A DNA stretch of 31,782 bases, taken from positions 1 through 31,782 of IMG/VR virus record IMGVR_UViG_3300046170_000064. One strand, given 5' to 3'. This document shows, piece after piece, positions 1-7,493 of this stretch. This stretch comes from a virus. Within the stretch, counting starts at the first letter, position 1; the number at the start of each line of letters is the position of its first letter. Below the pieces are notes generated by a model. The model ran no database searches. It saw only the letters and a program-made list of their open reading frames with translations, and was not told the DNA's origin. The position numbers and the translations under genes were made by a program.

Positions 1-11
1 AAATTTACTAA

Positions 12-1196
12 TTATATAACAAAAAAATCGGAACGCTTTGAGTATTGAGAATAAGTACAATATCTTAGGCTATCCATCAAATGATTTAGGCGGTCTTTGG
101 GTTTATTTATAATAGTTCCGTCCTTGAGTTGCTCCCAATAATACCCAGCATATTCTTTAGAAAAATTCTTGGATTCTTGAGAAATAAATACATCAAATTC
201 TTTAAGTAAGGAAATACCAGCATTAATTGAGCCTTGTCCTTTTATAGCCGCCTTTGCAAATATACCCATCCGTCTTAGCTCTTCACCACTCTTAGGCTCA
301 GCACTATCGTAAAACGTTAGCGTCCTATCGTAGCCATTGTCTTTAAAAAAGTTTGCTAGGTCTTGATTAGTCATGCCAGTTTTATATAGTATTTCATGAA
401 CGTAAAGACTAGAGCCTTTTTTAAAAACTAAACAAGCCGCCGCTGGGTCTGAGCTAAATCCGAAATCTAAGCCTATTACCGCCTCGCTTTCTAAGTCAAA
501 CTCTGGGAACTCATTATAAGGAATGAAAGACCAGTTACTAAATATTTGTCTAGCTGAATAAACCGCTCTCTGACCCTCTCCATAGACTCGCCAATAGTCT
601 GGGTCTTTTTCTCTCATTCTCTCAATCTCTTTTACAATTTCTGGCGCTAAAAATTTATTGTCTTTGTAGGTTGTTATAAAAGTTTCGCAGTCATCTCTAG
701 GAATTATATCTTCATAAATCCAATGTATAGGGTCGGACGGATTAAAATCTATTATAATCTTTTCGCTACATCTAAAGGCAACTTGTACTAGGTCTTCTTT
801 GTCTAGCTCGTTACCCTCGTTTAATACTGCTATATGGCGCTTAGAGCCTCTGATTTTCTGCGGCTGGTCAATAGATAAGAATCTAACTAAATGCTTACCA
901 TATTGAAATGTATTTTCTGCTTTATTATGTATCCCATCAAAGTAAACGCCAGTAGATTCAGCAATACTAAAAAAGTCTCTCATTATAGAAGCTTTTAAAG
1001 CTGGTAAAGTTTTCCTTATAATATCAATAACTATTGGGTCTTCTCTAGTTGTAAGTAGATATATAAGCCATTGACAAATAGCGTAGGTCTTACCGCTACG
1101 AGTTCCGCCTTGACTTACAAAGTACCTAGCATCTGAATTAATAAGGTCGTAGAATTGTCTATTACAGAGCTGCTCTACTTTTTGGCTGGCGCCCAT
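12..1196 (-). CDS. terL: Terminase large subunit (DNA-packaging ATPase/nuclease)
   Basis: This is the motor protein that pumps phage DNA into the prohead and cuts it. The 394-residue length fits the family. The ATPase half shows a Walker A motif GGTRSGKT at residues 30-37 and a Walker B-like IAVLNEGNE at 122-130. The RNase H-like nuclease half shows GLDFG at 242-246, an acidic residue in FYDSAEP near 297 and HLMDSLRY near the C-terminus. The start overlaps the end of the small-terminase gene by 22 bases, a normal terS-terL coupling. The gene ends 27 bases before the portal start if the window is joined end to end. The packaging type (cos or pac) cannot be told. Confidence 0.95.
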   Translation of the reverse strand: MGASQKVEQLCNRQFYDLINSDARYFVSQGGTRSGKTYAICQWLIYLLTTREDPIVIDIIRKTLPALKASIMRDFFSIAESTGVYFDGIHNKAENTFQYGKHLVRFLSIDQPQKIRGSKRHIAVLNEGNELDKEDLVQVAFRCSEKIIIDFNPSDPIHWIYEDIIPRDDCETFITTYKDNKFLAPEIVKEIERMREKDPDYWRVYGEGQRAVYSARQIFSNWSFIPYNEFPEFDLESEAVIGLDFGFSSDPAAACLVFKKGSSLYVHEILYKTGMTNQDLANFFKDNGYDRTLTFYDSAEPKSGEELRRMGIFAKAAIKGQGSINAGISLLKEFDVFISQESKNFSKEYAGYYWEQLKDGTIINKPKDRLNHLMDSLRYCTYSQYSKRSDFFVI

Positions 1197-1531
1197 TCTA
1201 TTAGAGTAGATTTAATTCCGCCTTCATGTTTGACCTCTTGACGAGTTCCGTTTAGCCTATGAGCCTCGTGTTCTTCGCTTATCATTTTCATAGCTGCAAT
1301 CTGTAGGCTGGGAGTTTCTGAATTTATCCAGTTGGATAACATCTTAGTTTTTTTTCCTATTCTCATTTCTTCTACTGCCTTTTTTATAGCGTTCGATTCG
1401 TGCATTTTTAAATCATAAAAAGTAGTTTTAGAACAAGGTAAAAATGCCACAATATGCTCCATAAACATTAATTTATTTTTATTAATTGCAGCCAGAGCTT
1501 TTTTTTCTAAGTCTTTAATATTATATGCCAT
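1175..1531 (-). CDS. terS: Probable terminase small subunit
   Basis: This is a 118-residue protein directly upstream of terL and probably recognises phage DNA for packaging. It has an N-terminal helix-turn-helix-like stretch (residues about 20-50, with CSKTTFYDLK), a helical middle, and a charged tail, as in small terminases of Bacteroidota phages. I prefer the ATG at 1531 over the one at 1540 because it forms a TAATG overlap with the stop of the 44-residue gene upstream, which implies translational coupling. The assignment rests mainly on position and the helix-turn-helix; no strong sequence signature is visible. Confidence 0.75.
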   Translation of the reverse strand: MAYNIKDLEKKALAAINKNKLMFMEHIVAFLPCSKTTFYDLKMHESNAIKKAVEEMRIGKKTKMLSNWINSETPSLQIAAMKMISEEHEAHRLNGTRQEVKHEGGIKSTLIEWAPAKK

Positions 1532-1665
1532 TAGTTCCATCTAAAAGATATGCCAACGACAAATAGGTAAACATCTATTGACTTCATAGTATCTAATTCA
1601 AATGAGTCTAAGTATTCAACTCCAATACAAACGCCCATTAAAGGGTAAATTTGGATTTCAGTCAT
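1531..1665 (-). CDS. Small hypothetical protein (44 aa)
   Basis: This short open frame fills the gap between the 68-residue gene and the small terminase. It overlaps the upstream gene's end by 8 bases and ends in TAATG with the terS start, so it fits the operon exactly. The product is mixed in character, with a hydrophobic stretch (VYLFVVGISF) near the C-terminus. Function is unknown. The coupling at both ends is the main reason to call it real. Confidence 0.55.
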   Translation of the reverse strand: MTEIQIYPLMGVCIGVEYLDSFELDTMKSIDVYLFVVGISFRWN

Positions 1666-1864
1666 CTTTGGCTTTATTGTACAAATTTAGGTAAAATTCC
1701 CAGATAATATTCTGGTATTCTTTTTTAGGGTAAATTTTTCCAGAGGTTTCTGTTTTACCATCTCTCTCTAAAATAAGAACAAATCCCTTATCTTTTATTT
1801 TAGGGTAAATTCTTATCTCGTTTTCCGTTGCCCATTTAAAGGCGTCATAATGTTGGTCTGTCAT
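1658..1864 (-). CDS. Hypothetical protein (68 aa)
   Basis: This small charged protein is rich in Lys, Glu and aromatic residues (for example KWATENEIRIYPKIKDKG) with no signal peptide or membrane segment. Its ATG overlaps the stop of the primase-helicase gene in a TAATG arrangement, so it is translated as part of the replication-packaging operon. I do not recognise the family. Confidence 0.7.
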   Translation of the reverse strand: MTDQHYDAFKWATENEIRIYPKIKDKGFVLILERDGKTETSGKIYPKKEYQNIIWEFYLNLYNKAKDD

Positions 1865-3537
1865 TAAAAAGGTAGTTTATCGTTAATACTGGTGAGTCTT
1901 TGTTTTTCTTTGTCTATAGAGCAGTAGTGTCCGCCATTCTTAAAGTCTGGAGCTACCATAAAAGAGCCTTGCTGTCCGTTTTCTTTACGCTTAACTTTTT
2001 GTACATGGATTTCTACAGCGTCAGTTCCAAACTTTGTTATCTCGCCTAATTTTCTATAAACCGTTAAGCAGTTATAAGCCTTATTAAAGAAGTCACTAGA
2101 GCCAGATATATCGTATGGAGTTGGCACTTTATAAGCCTCGCCATTGACTTCCATTTTTCTAGGGTGAGCTATTAAAAATAAATGCGTATTTGTTTGCTGT
2201 ACAAATTGGGTAATTTGTGAAAGCATAGCACCTATGTAGCTGTGGTCTCTTTGTGCTGAATGGTCTAACATATTCCAAGGGTCAATTACTAAAATATTTA
2301 CTCCCTTTTGAAATACAAGCTCTTTAAACTTATCTAGTATAGACTTAAGAGTTAAGTTTTCTAGGTCAATCTTTATAAAGTAAAAATTATCTTCTATAAA
2401 ATTTTTAGTATTATTTAAATCCTCGTTAGAACAATTTTTTTTATTTAGTTTATTTGCTATCCTTTTAATATGTCCCTCATAAGGAAAGGATTCTGGAGCA
2501 AAGAAAGCAGTCCTAAAATTATATTTTAAAGCTAAATTAGTAGCAATCTGGTCAAATACGTCCGATTTACCAGCGTTTGGTATTCCAGTAACTACCGACC
2601 ACTCGCCAAAAGAAACATTAAAAAATGAGTCTGAGTCGCTTAGTCCGATTGAATAATTTTTAACGCCTTTTTCATTATATAATAAAACATTGTCCCAAAT
2701 ATCACTTATGTTAATCACTCCATCCAAAGGAAACGTTTTAGCGCCGTTTAAAATATTGCGTAGTGTCTCAGCACCTTTAGCAATTAAAACCTCGTTAGCG
2801 TCTTTGTATTCGTTAAAATCTACATACTTACAGCGGTACTTTCCAATTCTTCTAGCTAATTCGTTTCGAAGATTTAAACCAGCGTCATCATTGTCTGTAC
2901 ATAAAATAATTTCTTTTTTATCTTCAAAGTAATTAAAACAGTTATCTAAATAATCTAGCCTTTGGTTCCCTTTAGAAGCTCCATTAGGAACAGAAACAAC
3001 TGAATAAAGACCAGCCTCAAATAAACTTAAAGCGTCCATTTCGCCCTCAACTATATAAGCCCTATCTGAATTTTTAATATTATCTAAACCATAAAATACA
3101 AGCTCAGCTCCAGAAACCATTTTAAAGTTTTTTTCTGCATCTCTATATTTTACATTTATTAAATCATTATCTCTATAATAATTAAAATTAATTGCCTTTC
3201 TGTTTTTTGAAATCTGAGGGAAATATTCTTGGCTTTCAGTTATTTTCCAATTAACTACGGTCGCCTCAGAAATACCTCTTTTCTGAAACCAGCTTAAAGT
3301 ACGGTCTCCTAATTTAGATTTTACTACAACTGGCTTAACATATTCTTTTTTTGGTTTGAATTTTACATTCCCACCCCAGCCGCAGTTATGGCAGTTATAA
3401 AGACCCTCTTGGATATTTACACTGAGGCAAAGGTCTTTTTTATTTCTTCTAGTATGTGAGCATTTTGGGCATTTTGTTTTTTGGTTGTTAGCGTTAGATT
3501 TAAGCTCTATTCCTAACGCTAGAAATTCTGTTATCAT
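1864..3537 (-). CDS. Bifunctional DNA primase-helicase (T7 gp4/Twinkle type)
   Basis: This 557-residue protein should unwind phage DNA and lay primers at the fork. An N-terminal zinc finger has Cys at 23, 26, 49 and 52 (CPKC and CHNC). A Toprim domain follows, with VEGEMDA at 163-169 and TDNDDAG at 214-220. The C-terminal half is a RecA-like DnaB-family helicase with Walker A GIPNAGKS at 318-325 and Walker B ILVIDPWN at 415-422, then LIAHPRK. The last residues are NDKLPF, resembling the SSB C-terminal tail. The start overlaps the upstream nuclease-like gene by an ATGA. Confidence 0.93.
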   Translation of the reverse strand: MITEFLALGIELKSNANNQKTKCPKCSHTRRNKKDLCLSVNIQEGLYNCHNCGWGGNVKFKPKKEYVKPVVVKSKLGDRTLSWFQKRGISEATVVNWKITESQEYFPQISKNRKAINFNYYRDNDLINVKYRDAEKNFKMVSGAELVFYGLDNIKNSDRAYIVEGEMDALSLFEAGLYSVVSVPNGASKGNQRLDYLDNCFNYFEDKKEIILCTDNDDAGLNLRNELARRIGKYRCKYVDFNEYKDANEVLIAKGAETLRNILNGAKTFPLDGVINISDIWDNVLLYNEKGVKNYSIGLSDSDSFFNVSFGEWSVVTGIPNAGKSDVFDQIATNLALKYNFRTAFFAPESFPYEGHIKRIANKLNKKNCSNEDLNNTKNFIEDNFYFIKIDLENLTLKSILDKFKELVFQKGVNILVIDPWNMLDHSAQRDHSYIGAMLSQITQFVQQTNTHLFLIAHPRKMEVNGEAYKVPTPYDISGSSDFFNKAYNCLTVYRKLGEITKFGTDAVEIHVQKVKRKENGQQGSFMVAPDFKNGGHYCSIDKEKQRLTSINDKLPF

Positions 3538-3926
3538 AAAGATTTTTTTAGTTTGGTTATTTTATAATGGTCGGCTAATTTATGTAAACATTCTTTTAGG
3601 TTTTGATTTCTTTTATAATTTACGCCTCCAGAATATATTCTATGAACAGTTGTATTTTCCATAGAAACAATCTCTTGAGGGTCTGTTTCATGCTCGCAGT
3701 ATAAAACAAAAGCGTTACCGTTGGTTTTTTCCCAACAATCGGCGAGCCTTTTTAATACAAGCTCTTGACCTATAGAATTAGAAACGCCTTTTAATTTTAT
3801 TTCAAATAGGATTAAAAATTTATTGTCAAATTCTAAAACAGCGTCTATATCTGTAGGGTGAATTTTTGAATTACCTACGCCTCTAAAGTCTAAAACTTGC
3901 TTTATTCTTTTTTCGTGTTTTATCAT
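3534..3926 (-). CDS. PD-(D/E)XK nuclease-like protein
   Basis: This 130-residue protein has the core pattern of the PD-(D/E)XK nuclease fold: TDIDAVLEF around residues 25-33, then LILFEIKLKG at 38-47, giving Asp-28, Glu-42 and Lys-44 as candidate catalytic residues. It sits between the replication initiator and the primase-helicase with ATGA overlaps on both sides, so a role in replication-intermediate or junction processing is plausible. Which subfamily it belongs to cannot be settled by eye. Confidence 0.7.
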   Translation of the reverse strand: MIKHEKRIKQVLDFRGVGNSKIHPTDIDAVLEFDNKFLILFEIKLKGVSNSIGQELVLKRLADCWEKTNGNAFVLYCEHETDPQEIVSMENTTVHRIYSGGVNYKRNQNLKECLHKLADHYKITKLKKSL

Positions 3927-4591
3927 TTTGTAATTTGTTTGAAATCTTTGTCTGCGAAATTATTTAAAAACCTATCTAATTTTCTAACGCCATTTTTAGA
4001 AAGCCTAAGAGTTGTAATTGAGAAAAAATTTTTATTCCAGAATTCGTCTTTGCGAACTTTAGCAAGTAAATAATAAAGCTGTCTTGGATTTATATTGTCT
4101 ACAGTATCGCAAAGTCTAATAATATCCAGCCAGTCTTTTTTTTGTTTTTCGTTTTTAGGTCTGTTTCTCTCTGGAAATAATTCTACAATATGATTATAAG
4201 ACTTTAAAATTTGTTCGCTGAAAGCGTTGTTACTATTATTATTTATATTATTATTATTAGTATATATATTATCCTTATCATTTTTGAGTATAGGGTATAC
4301 TTTATTTTGAGTATAGGTATGCACAAAAATGAAACGCTTCTCTACTTGTTTATTTTTATTTCTTATAAGCTTAGTTTTTATAAAGCCATTTTTTTCTAGC
4401 TCAGAAATCCATCTGGAAATAGTTCCTTTTGATACATTATAAAGCTCAGCGAAATATAAATTTTGCGCAAAACATTTGCCGCTTTTATTAGTTAAGGCGC
4501 TAATTTCAGCATATAATATTTTCGCATTAGGCGTCAAAGTGTCCGAGTACCTTACCTCTGCTGGTAAGATAGCGTAATAGTTTGGTTTCAT
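3923..4591 (-). CDS. Helix-turn-helix replication initiator-like protein
   Basis: This 222-residue protein resembles phage replication proteins of the lambda O/DnaD kind. A winged-helix N-terminus (about residues 1-90) contains PAEVRYSDTLTPNAKILYAE and a recognition region with NVSKGTISRWISELEKNG. An Asn-rich linker (NNNNINNNSNN) follows, then a helical C-terminal domain that may contact the helicase. I prefer the ATG at 4591 to the one at 4633 because it lies 5 bases after the upstream stop, while the longer form overlaps that gene. The DNA for the linker holds an AT-rich tract next to a direct repeat, listed separately as a possible origin. Confidence 0.75.
   Translation of the reverse strand: MKPNYYAILPAEVRYSDTLTPNAKILYAEISALTNKSGKCFAQNLYFAELYNVSKGTISRWISELEKNGFIKTKLIRNKNKQVEKRFIFVHTYTQNKVYPILKNDKDNIYTNNNNINNNSNNAFSEQILKSYNHIVELFPERNRPKNEKQKKDWLDIIRLCDTVDNINPRQLYYLLAKVRKDEFWNKNFFSITTLRLSKNGVRKLDRFLNNFADKDFKQITK
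4230..4317. other. Candidate phage replication origin (two iterons plus AT-rich tract)
   Basis: Inside the initiator gene the 13-base sequence TTTTGAGTATAGG occurs at 4282-4294 and 4305-4317, spaced 23 bases start to start, about two helical turns. Beside it, 4230-4272 is almost pure A/T with AAT trinucleotide repeats. The two copies are read in different codon phases, so the repeat is conserved as DNA rather than as protein. Iterons beside an AT-rich segment within the initiator gene is the layout of the lambda origin. Function is inferred. Confidence 0.5.
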
Positions 4592-4596
4592 TTTAA

Positions 4597-4851
4597 TTAA
4601 GTGTTGTCTACTAATTTTTTTATATGGTCGCAAAATGTTCGAATGTCTCCGAATATCCTAGCAAAAGCATCTAAAGAAATATTATTTTCCTCGTAGAGTT
4701 CAAATAAAGTTTCGATTAAAAGCTCATACTCTGCCAGAGTCATAGTGCCGACATACTCGTAACTTACATTCTGCTCTACAGCTGTCGTATTAGTGCGCCA
4801 CGCCTTTTGGCTTAACTCATTATAAAAAACTTTTTTGTAATCGCTATACAT
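4597..4851 (-). CDS. Hypothetical protein (84 aa)
   Basis: This is a small acidic, mostly helical protein with a C-terminal stretch LFELYEENNISLDAFARIFG and no membrane segment. It overlaps the DnaA/VRR-NUC gene by 8 bases and ends 5 bases before the preferred initiator start, so it belongs to the replication operon. I do not recognise the family. Confidence 0.7.
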   Translation of the reverse strand: MYSDYKKVFYNELSQKAWRTNTTAVEQNVSYEYVGTMTLAEYELLIETLFELYEENNISLDAFARIFGDIRTFCDHIKKLVDNT

Positions 4852-5509
4852 TTAAATCAATTCTTTTATCAAAATAATTATCTATAACCTCTTTGGCTTT
4901 GTCAAAAGAACTACACCAGTGAGCGCTCCAGTTTCCATCCTCAAGCATTTTAAGGCATTCTAATTGACTTTCTGTTGGCTTGTTATATCCGACCTTCAAT
5001 TCTATAGCTAAACCGCTAAAACCGCCTCTATTTTCAAAACATAGTACATCTGGTATTCCAGACTTACCGCCTAAATATTTAAACTTAAAGCGTTCAAAAG
5101 GAGTTCTGCGCCCTTCATTGGGTACATGAATAGTCAAAACTTTAGGATGTTGTAGACTAATGTAGCTCATAACAGCATTTTGAAGCTTGTCTTCTTTTCC
5201 TAGAAATTTTTCAAAGTTGTTACCGCTCAATTGTGAAAATTTATCTTCTAAATTATAAAATTTATCTCTAAAGTCTTGGTCATAAAGTAAAAATTCTTTA
5301 GCTCGCCTAATAGAATGTAGAACGCTAGTATGGTCTCTGTCTATTTCTTTAGCTATAGTTGCTAGAGAGAGTTTTGTATGTTTTCTAAGAATGTAACAAA
5401 AAAGATGCCGACCCTCTACTAAATCTCTACGCCTTGACTTTGTGTTTATTTTACCGCCTATTTCAGCTTCAACTAATCTTCTGATGTGTATTGGTTTTAG
5501 TGTAATCAT
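4844..5509 (-). CDS. DnaA domain IV - VRR-NUC nuclease fusion protein
   Basis: This 221-residue protein joins two recognisable parts. Residues about 1-95 look like the DNA-binding domain IV of DnaA: basic SRRRDLVEGR at 25-34, TKLSLATIAKEI at 45-56, and RDHTSVLHSIRRA at 58-70, close to the DnaA signature RDHTTVLHA. Residues about 105-221 look like a VRR-NUC (PD-(D/E)XK) nuclease: NEGRR at 131-135, LGGKSGIPD at 146-154, LAIELK at 167-172 and a Gln at 182. The DnaA ATPase domain is absent. It overlaps the exonuclease gene by ATGA. It may place a nuclease at specific DNA sites; this is inference. Confidence 0.85.
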   Translation of the reverse strand: MITLKPIHIRRLVEAEIGGKINTKSRRRDLVEGRHLFCYILRKHTKLSLATIAKEIDRDHTSVLHSIRRAKEFLLYDQDFRDKFYNLEDKFSQLSGNNFEKFLGKEDKLQNAVMSYISLQHPKVLTIHVPNEGRRTPFERFKFKYLGGKSGIPDVLCFENRGGFSGLAIELKVGYNKPTESQLECLKMLEDGNWSAHWCSSFDKAKEVIDNYFDKRIDLNV

Positions 5510-6273
5510 AATATTATAGAACCGTCTTTATTTAATTCATCGCTGTAAAATCCAAGAGCCTCTCCAGTATCTAAGTAATGTTTCCACTCCCTTAAAGCCT
5601 TTTCGTATTTATATCGTCCCCTAGAAATTTGGTCTTCATTTAAAGAATAAACGCCATTATCGAAAGGGTAAGTATTTCTAATTGCTATAAATCTAAAATG
5701 CTTTGGGTCATATCCTAAGCAATCAGAATAAAAACAAGCTTGTAAATCGTAATTTCTAAAATTAACCTCTCTCTTAAAATCAAATTTATTAGGCTCTCTA
5801 GTTGTTTTAATATCTGAAATCCAAGTATCAGAATGGCAGTCTGGTCTTACTCTAACTGGTACGCCTTCAAACTCTAAATAATGAGACTGCTCTATTATAC
5901 CAGTTGCATAATGTACAGCTAATTTATTTTTTAAAAAGTTGTCTAATATCCAGAAGAGGTCTCGACCTTGTTGAGAGTCAAAAACAACTCTATCTTTTGC
6001 TATTTTTAAATGTTCTGCTTTTACCTCTTTGCCAGCTTTAGTTCTTAAGTCTAGTTTAGGCATAAAATAATAACGCCGAAGAAATTCTTTTTTACCCTCT
6101 TGCAGTAAATCATGTACAGCGGTACCAAAACGCATAGCGTCTGTCTCTTTATTTTTTCTGGTTAATTTATAGTTAACTGACTGGCTAAATATATCTTTTA
6201 AACCAGAGGCGGAAATATCTTTACTAGAATGATAAACCGCATTAGATTCAAATACTTTTTTCATCTTTGACAT
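5506..6273 (-). CDS. RecE-like exonuclease (PD-(D/E)XK, exodeoxyribonuclease VIII type)
   Basis: This 255-residue protein probably resects double-stranded DNA ends to feed the ERF annealing protein encoded upstream. Visible motifs are SASGLKDIF near residue 21, MRFGTAVHDLL at 47-57, and the catalytic strand pair VRVRPDC (Asp-145) and WISDIKTT (Asp-154, Lys-156). A glutamine-containing NYDLQACFYSD helix follows. The order fits phage exonucleases of the RecE C-terminal family. Its start overlaps the 79-residue coiled-coil gene by 26 bases; Met-4 is an alternative start. Confidence 0.88.
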   Translation of the reverse strand: MSKMKKVFESNAVYHSSKDISASGLKDIFSQSVNYKLTRKNKETDAMRFGTAVHDLLQEGKKEFLRRYYFMPKLDLRTKAGKEVKAEHLKIAKDRVVFDSQQGRDLFWILDNFLKNKLAVHYATGIIEQSHYLEFEGVPVRVRPDCHSDTWISDIKTTREPNKFDFKREVNFRNYDLQACFYSDCLGYDPKHFRFIAIRNTYPFDNGVYSLNEDQISRGRYKYEKALREWKHYLDTGEALGFYSDELNKDGSIIL

Positions 6274-6487
6274 TTTTATTTATTAAAACATAATATTTAT
6301 TTTTCCAGCTTTTAAGCTTTTTATCTTTATAATTTAAAGCAGCTTGAGCTATTTCTAAATCTTCTTTATTTTTTCTTAAACTTTTTTCTAATATTTTAAG
6401 ATGATTTTTTAAATGACCAATTTGAGCTTTTTCAAATATTGGGTCATTCTCTTCTATTTCGTCTATAATTGTTTTTTTGTTTGCCAT
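6248..6487 (-). CDS. Coiled-coil hypothetical protein (79 aa)
   Basis: This short, very charged protein is predicted by eye to be one long helix: residues about 20-55 have heptad-like spacing of Leu and Ile among Lys and Glu (NHLKILEKSLRKNKEDLEI). It follows a hairpin terminator and lies just before the exonuclease gene with a 26-base overlap. A partner role in recombination is possible but nothing proves it. Confidence 0.65.
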   Translation of the reverse strand: MANKKTIIDEIEENDPIFEKAQIGHLKNHLKILEKSLRKNKEDLEIAQAALNYKDKKLKSWKNKYYVLINKNVKDEKSI

Positions 6488-6490
6488 ATT

Positions 6491-6523
6491 ATAAAAAATA
6501 AGGCGACCCCCTTAAGAGCCGCC
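6491..6523 (-). terminator. Hairpin terminator or attenuator after the SSB-like gene
   Basis: On the minus strand GGCGGCTCT and GGGGTCGCC can pair over 9 positions (three G-U pairs) with loop TAAG, followed by TTATTTTTTAT. It follows the SSB-like stop and precedes the next start within a continuous early operon, so it may reduce downstream expression rather than end it. Confidence 0.65.
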
Positions 6524-6537
6524 AGTTAATAAATAAA

Positions 6538-6792
6538 TTAAAAAGGTAAGTCGTCGTTTGCCTTAGCACTTGGAGGAGTTACTGGTTTAGTTTGAACTGG
6601 TTGCATTTCTGAAATTAGTCCGCCTAAATATTTTTTACCAGTTGACTTAGCCTCATTAACCCATGCGGATATTCTAAACTGCTTGCCTTTTTCGTCTGTC
6701 ATTGTACCAGAATAGTCTGGCTGCTTGTCCTCTGTTTTTTGTTCGTTTTTAAATAAACTAAAGGAGTTTGGTTTTTGTTCGTATGTACTCAT
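6538..6792 (-). CDS. Single-strand DNA binding-like protein with DDLPF tail
   Basis: The 84-residue product ends in NDDLPF, the acidic tip that bacterial SSB proteins use to recruit repair enzymes. The middle (YSGTMTDEKGKQFRISAWVN) looks like a short beta-rich strand set, smaller than a full OB fold. It sits directly after the ERF annealing gene with an ATGA overlap and before the exonuclease, so a single-strand DNA role fits. Identity as a true SSB is not certain because of its size. Confidence 0.65.
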   Translation of the reverse strand: MSTYEQKPNSFSLFKNEQKTEDKQPDYSGTMTDEKGKQFRISAWVNEAKSTGKKYLGGLISEMQPVQTKPVTPPSAKANDDLPF

Positions 6793-7211
6793 AATTCGAA
6801 ATTTTTATTATTATTATTAGATTTAATTGGTTTATTAATTTGTCGGCTAACTGTTGTATTAGCGTCGTCGTCTTCAGCCTCAAGCCCTAAAAGAGCCAGC
6901 AAGCCATAACGTCTATAATAGGTTATCTCTGAGCCACGCTCTTGAGGTTTTACAGATTGTATTGCCAAACCTTCTGGCTTATCTGGAAAAATACTCCCAG
7001 TATCAGAGTCTATTATTAAAGTAAGTACTTCATTTTTTATAATAGGCTGACTTAAAAATAACTTCTCACTTTTTAAAATTGGTTTTATAACTCTTAAAAT
7101 TGAGTTAATATCAGTGTAGTAGCTTTTATAAAAAGGGTTTGATTTATCTTTTTTTATAGCTTCTACTTTATGGAAGACGTTAAACATCTTTTTCGCTAAA
7201 TCTGGCGTCAT
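6789..7211 (-). CDS. erf: ERF-family single-strand annealing protein
   Basis: This 140-residue recombinase should anneal complementary single strands. Family features are visible in order: VEAIKKDKSNPFYKSYYTDI near residues 12-31, SILRVIKPIL near 32-41, GSEITYYRRYGLLALLGL near 92-109, and EDDDAN just after. An Asn-rich tail (NNNNKNFEL) ends the protein, which is shorter than P22 Erf. With the RecE-like exonuclease and SSB-like protein it forms a complete exonuclease-annealase set. Its start overlaps the Cro-like gene by 32 bases. Confidence 0.88.
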   Translation of the reverse strand: MTPDLAKKMFNVFHKVEAIKKDKSNPFYKSYYTDINSILRVIKPILKSEKLFLSQPIIKNEVLTLIIDSDTGSIFPDKPEGLAIQSVKPQERGSEITYYRRYGLLALLGLEAEDDDANTTVSRQINKPIKSNNNNKNFEL

Positions 7212-7404
7212 AAAATAATTCTAGTTTTAGGTTAATTCCTAGCTCTGCTAGTGTTTTTAAATCTCCAAAAGTAAAACGATTTGGGTCGTCTACTTTAGTC
7301 TTTAGAGAGGGGTAACTCATACCCAACTCTCTAGCTACATCATAACGCTTAAGTCCTAAGCGCTTGAGTTCTGTTTTAAAAATTATGTTCACTGTTTCTG
7401 TCAT
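7180..7404 (-). CDS. Small Cro/XRE-like helix-turn-helix regulator
   Basis: The 74-residue protein has a helix-turn-helix pattern: LKRYDVARELGMSYPSLKTK around residues 18-37, then FGDLKTLAELG. It is the only classical regulator seen in the genome. There is no divergently transcribed CI-type gene, so it probably tunes early transcription rather than a lysogeny switch. It overlaps the start of erf. Confidence 0.75.
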   Translation of the reverse strand: MTETVNIIFKTELKRLGLKRYDVARELGMSYPSLKTKVDDPNRFTFGDLKTLAELGINLKLELFYDARFSEKDV

Positions 7405-7413
7405 ATATTTAAA

Positions 7414-7491
7414 TTAAATTAATCCTCTTAAAAATTGTAATATTATAAATACCAGAAAAAACATCTGGAAAATTGATATAAATGCTTTCAT
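7414..7491 (-). CDS. Possible tiny membrane peptide (25 aa)
   Basis: This 25-residue frame is almost entirely one hydrophobic helix (FQMFFLVFIILQFL). It starts two bases after the stop of the 50-residue gene upstream and lies 10 bases before the regulator gene. Its size makes chance a real possibility; operon fit is the only support. Confidence 0.35.
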   Translation of the reverse strand: MKAFISIFQMFFLVFIILQFLRGLI

Positions 7492-7493
7492 AA

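Noticed and set aside
4211-4399. Plus-strand open frame with hydrophobic repeats over the Asn-rich linker of the initiator gene.
   Set aside because: It is the reverse reading of the AT-rich trinucleotide tract (Asn codons read as Ile/Tyr) and has no neighbours on that strand.
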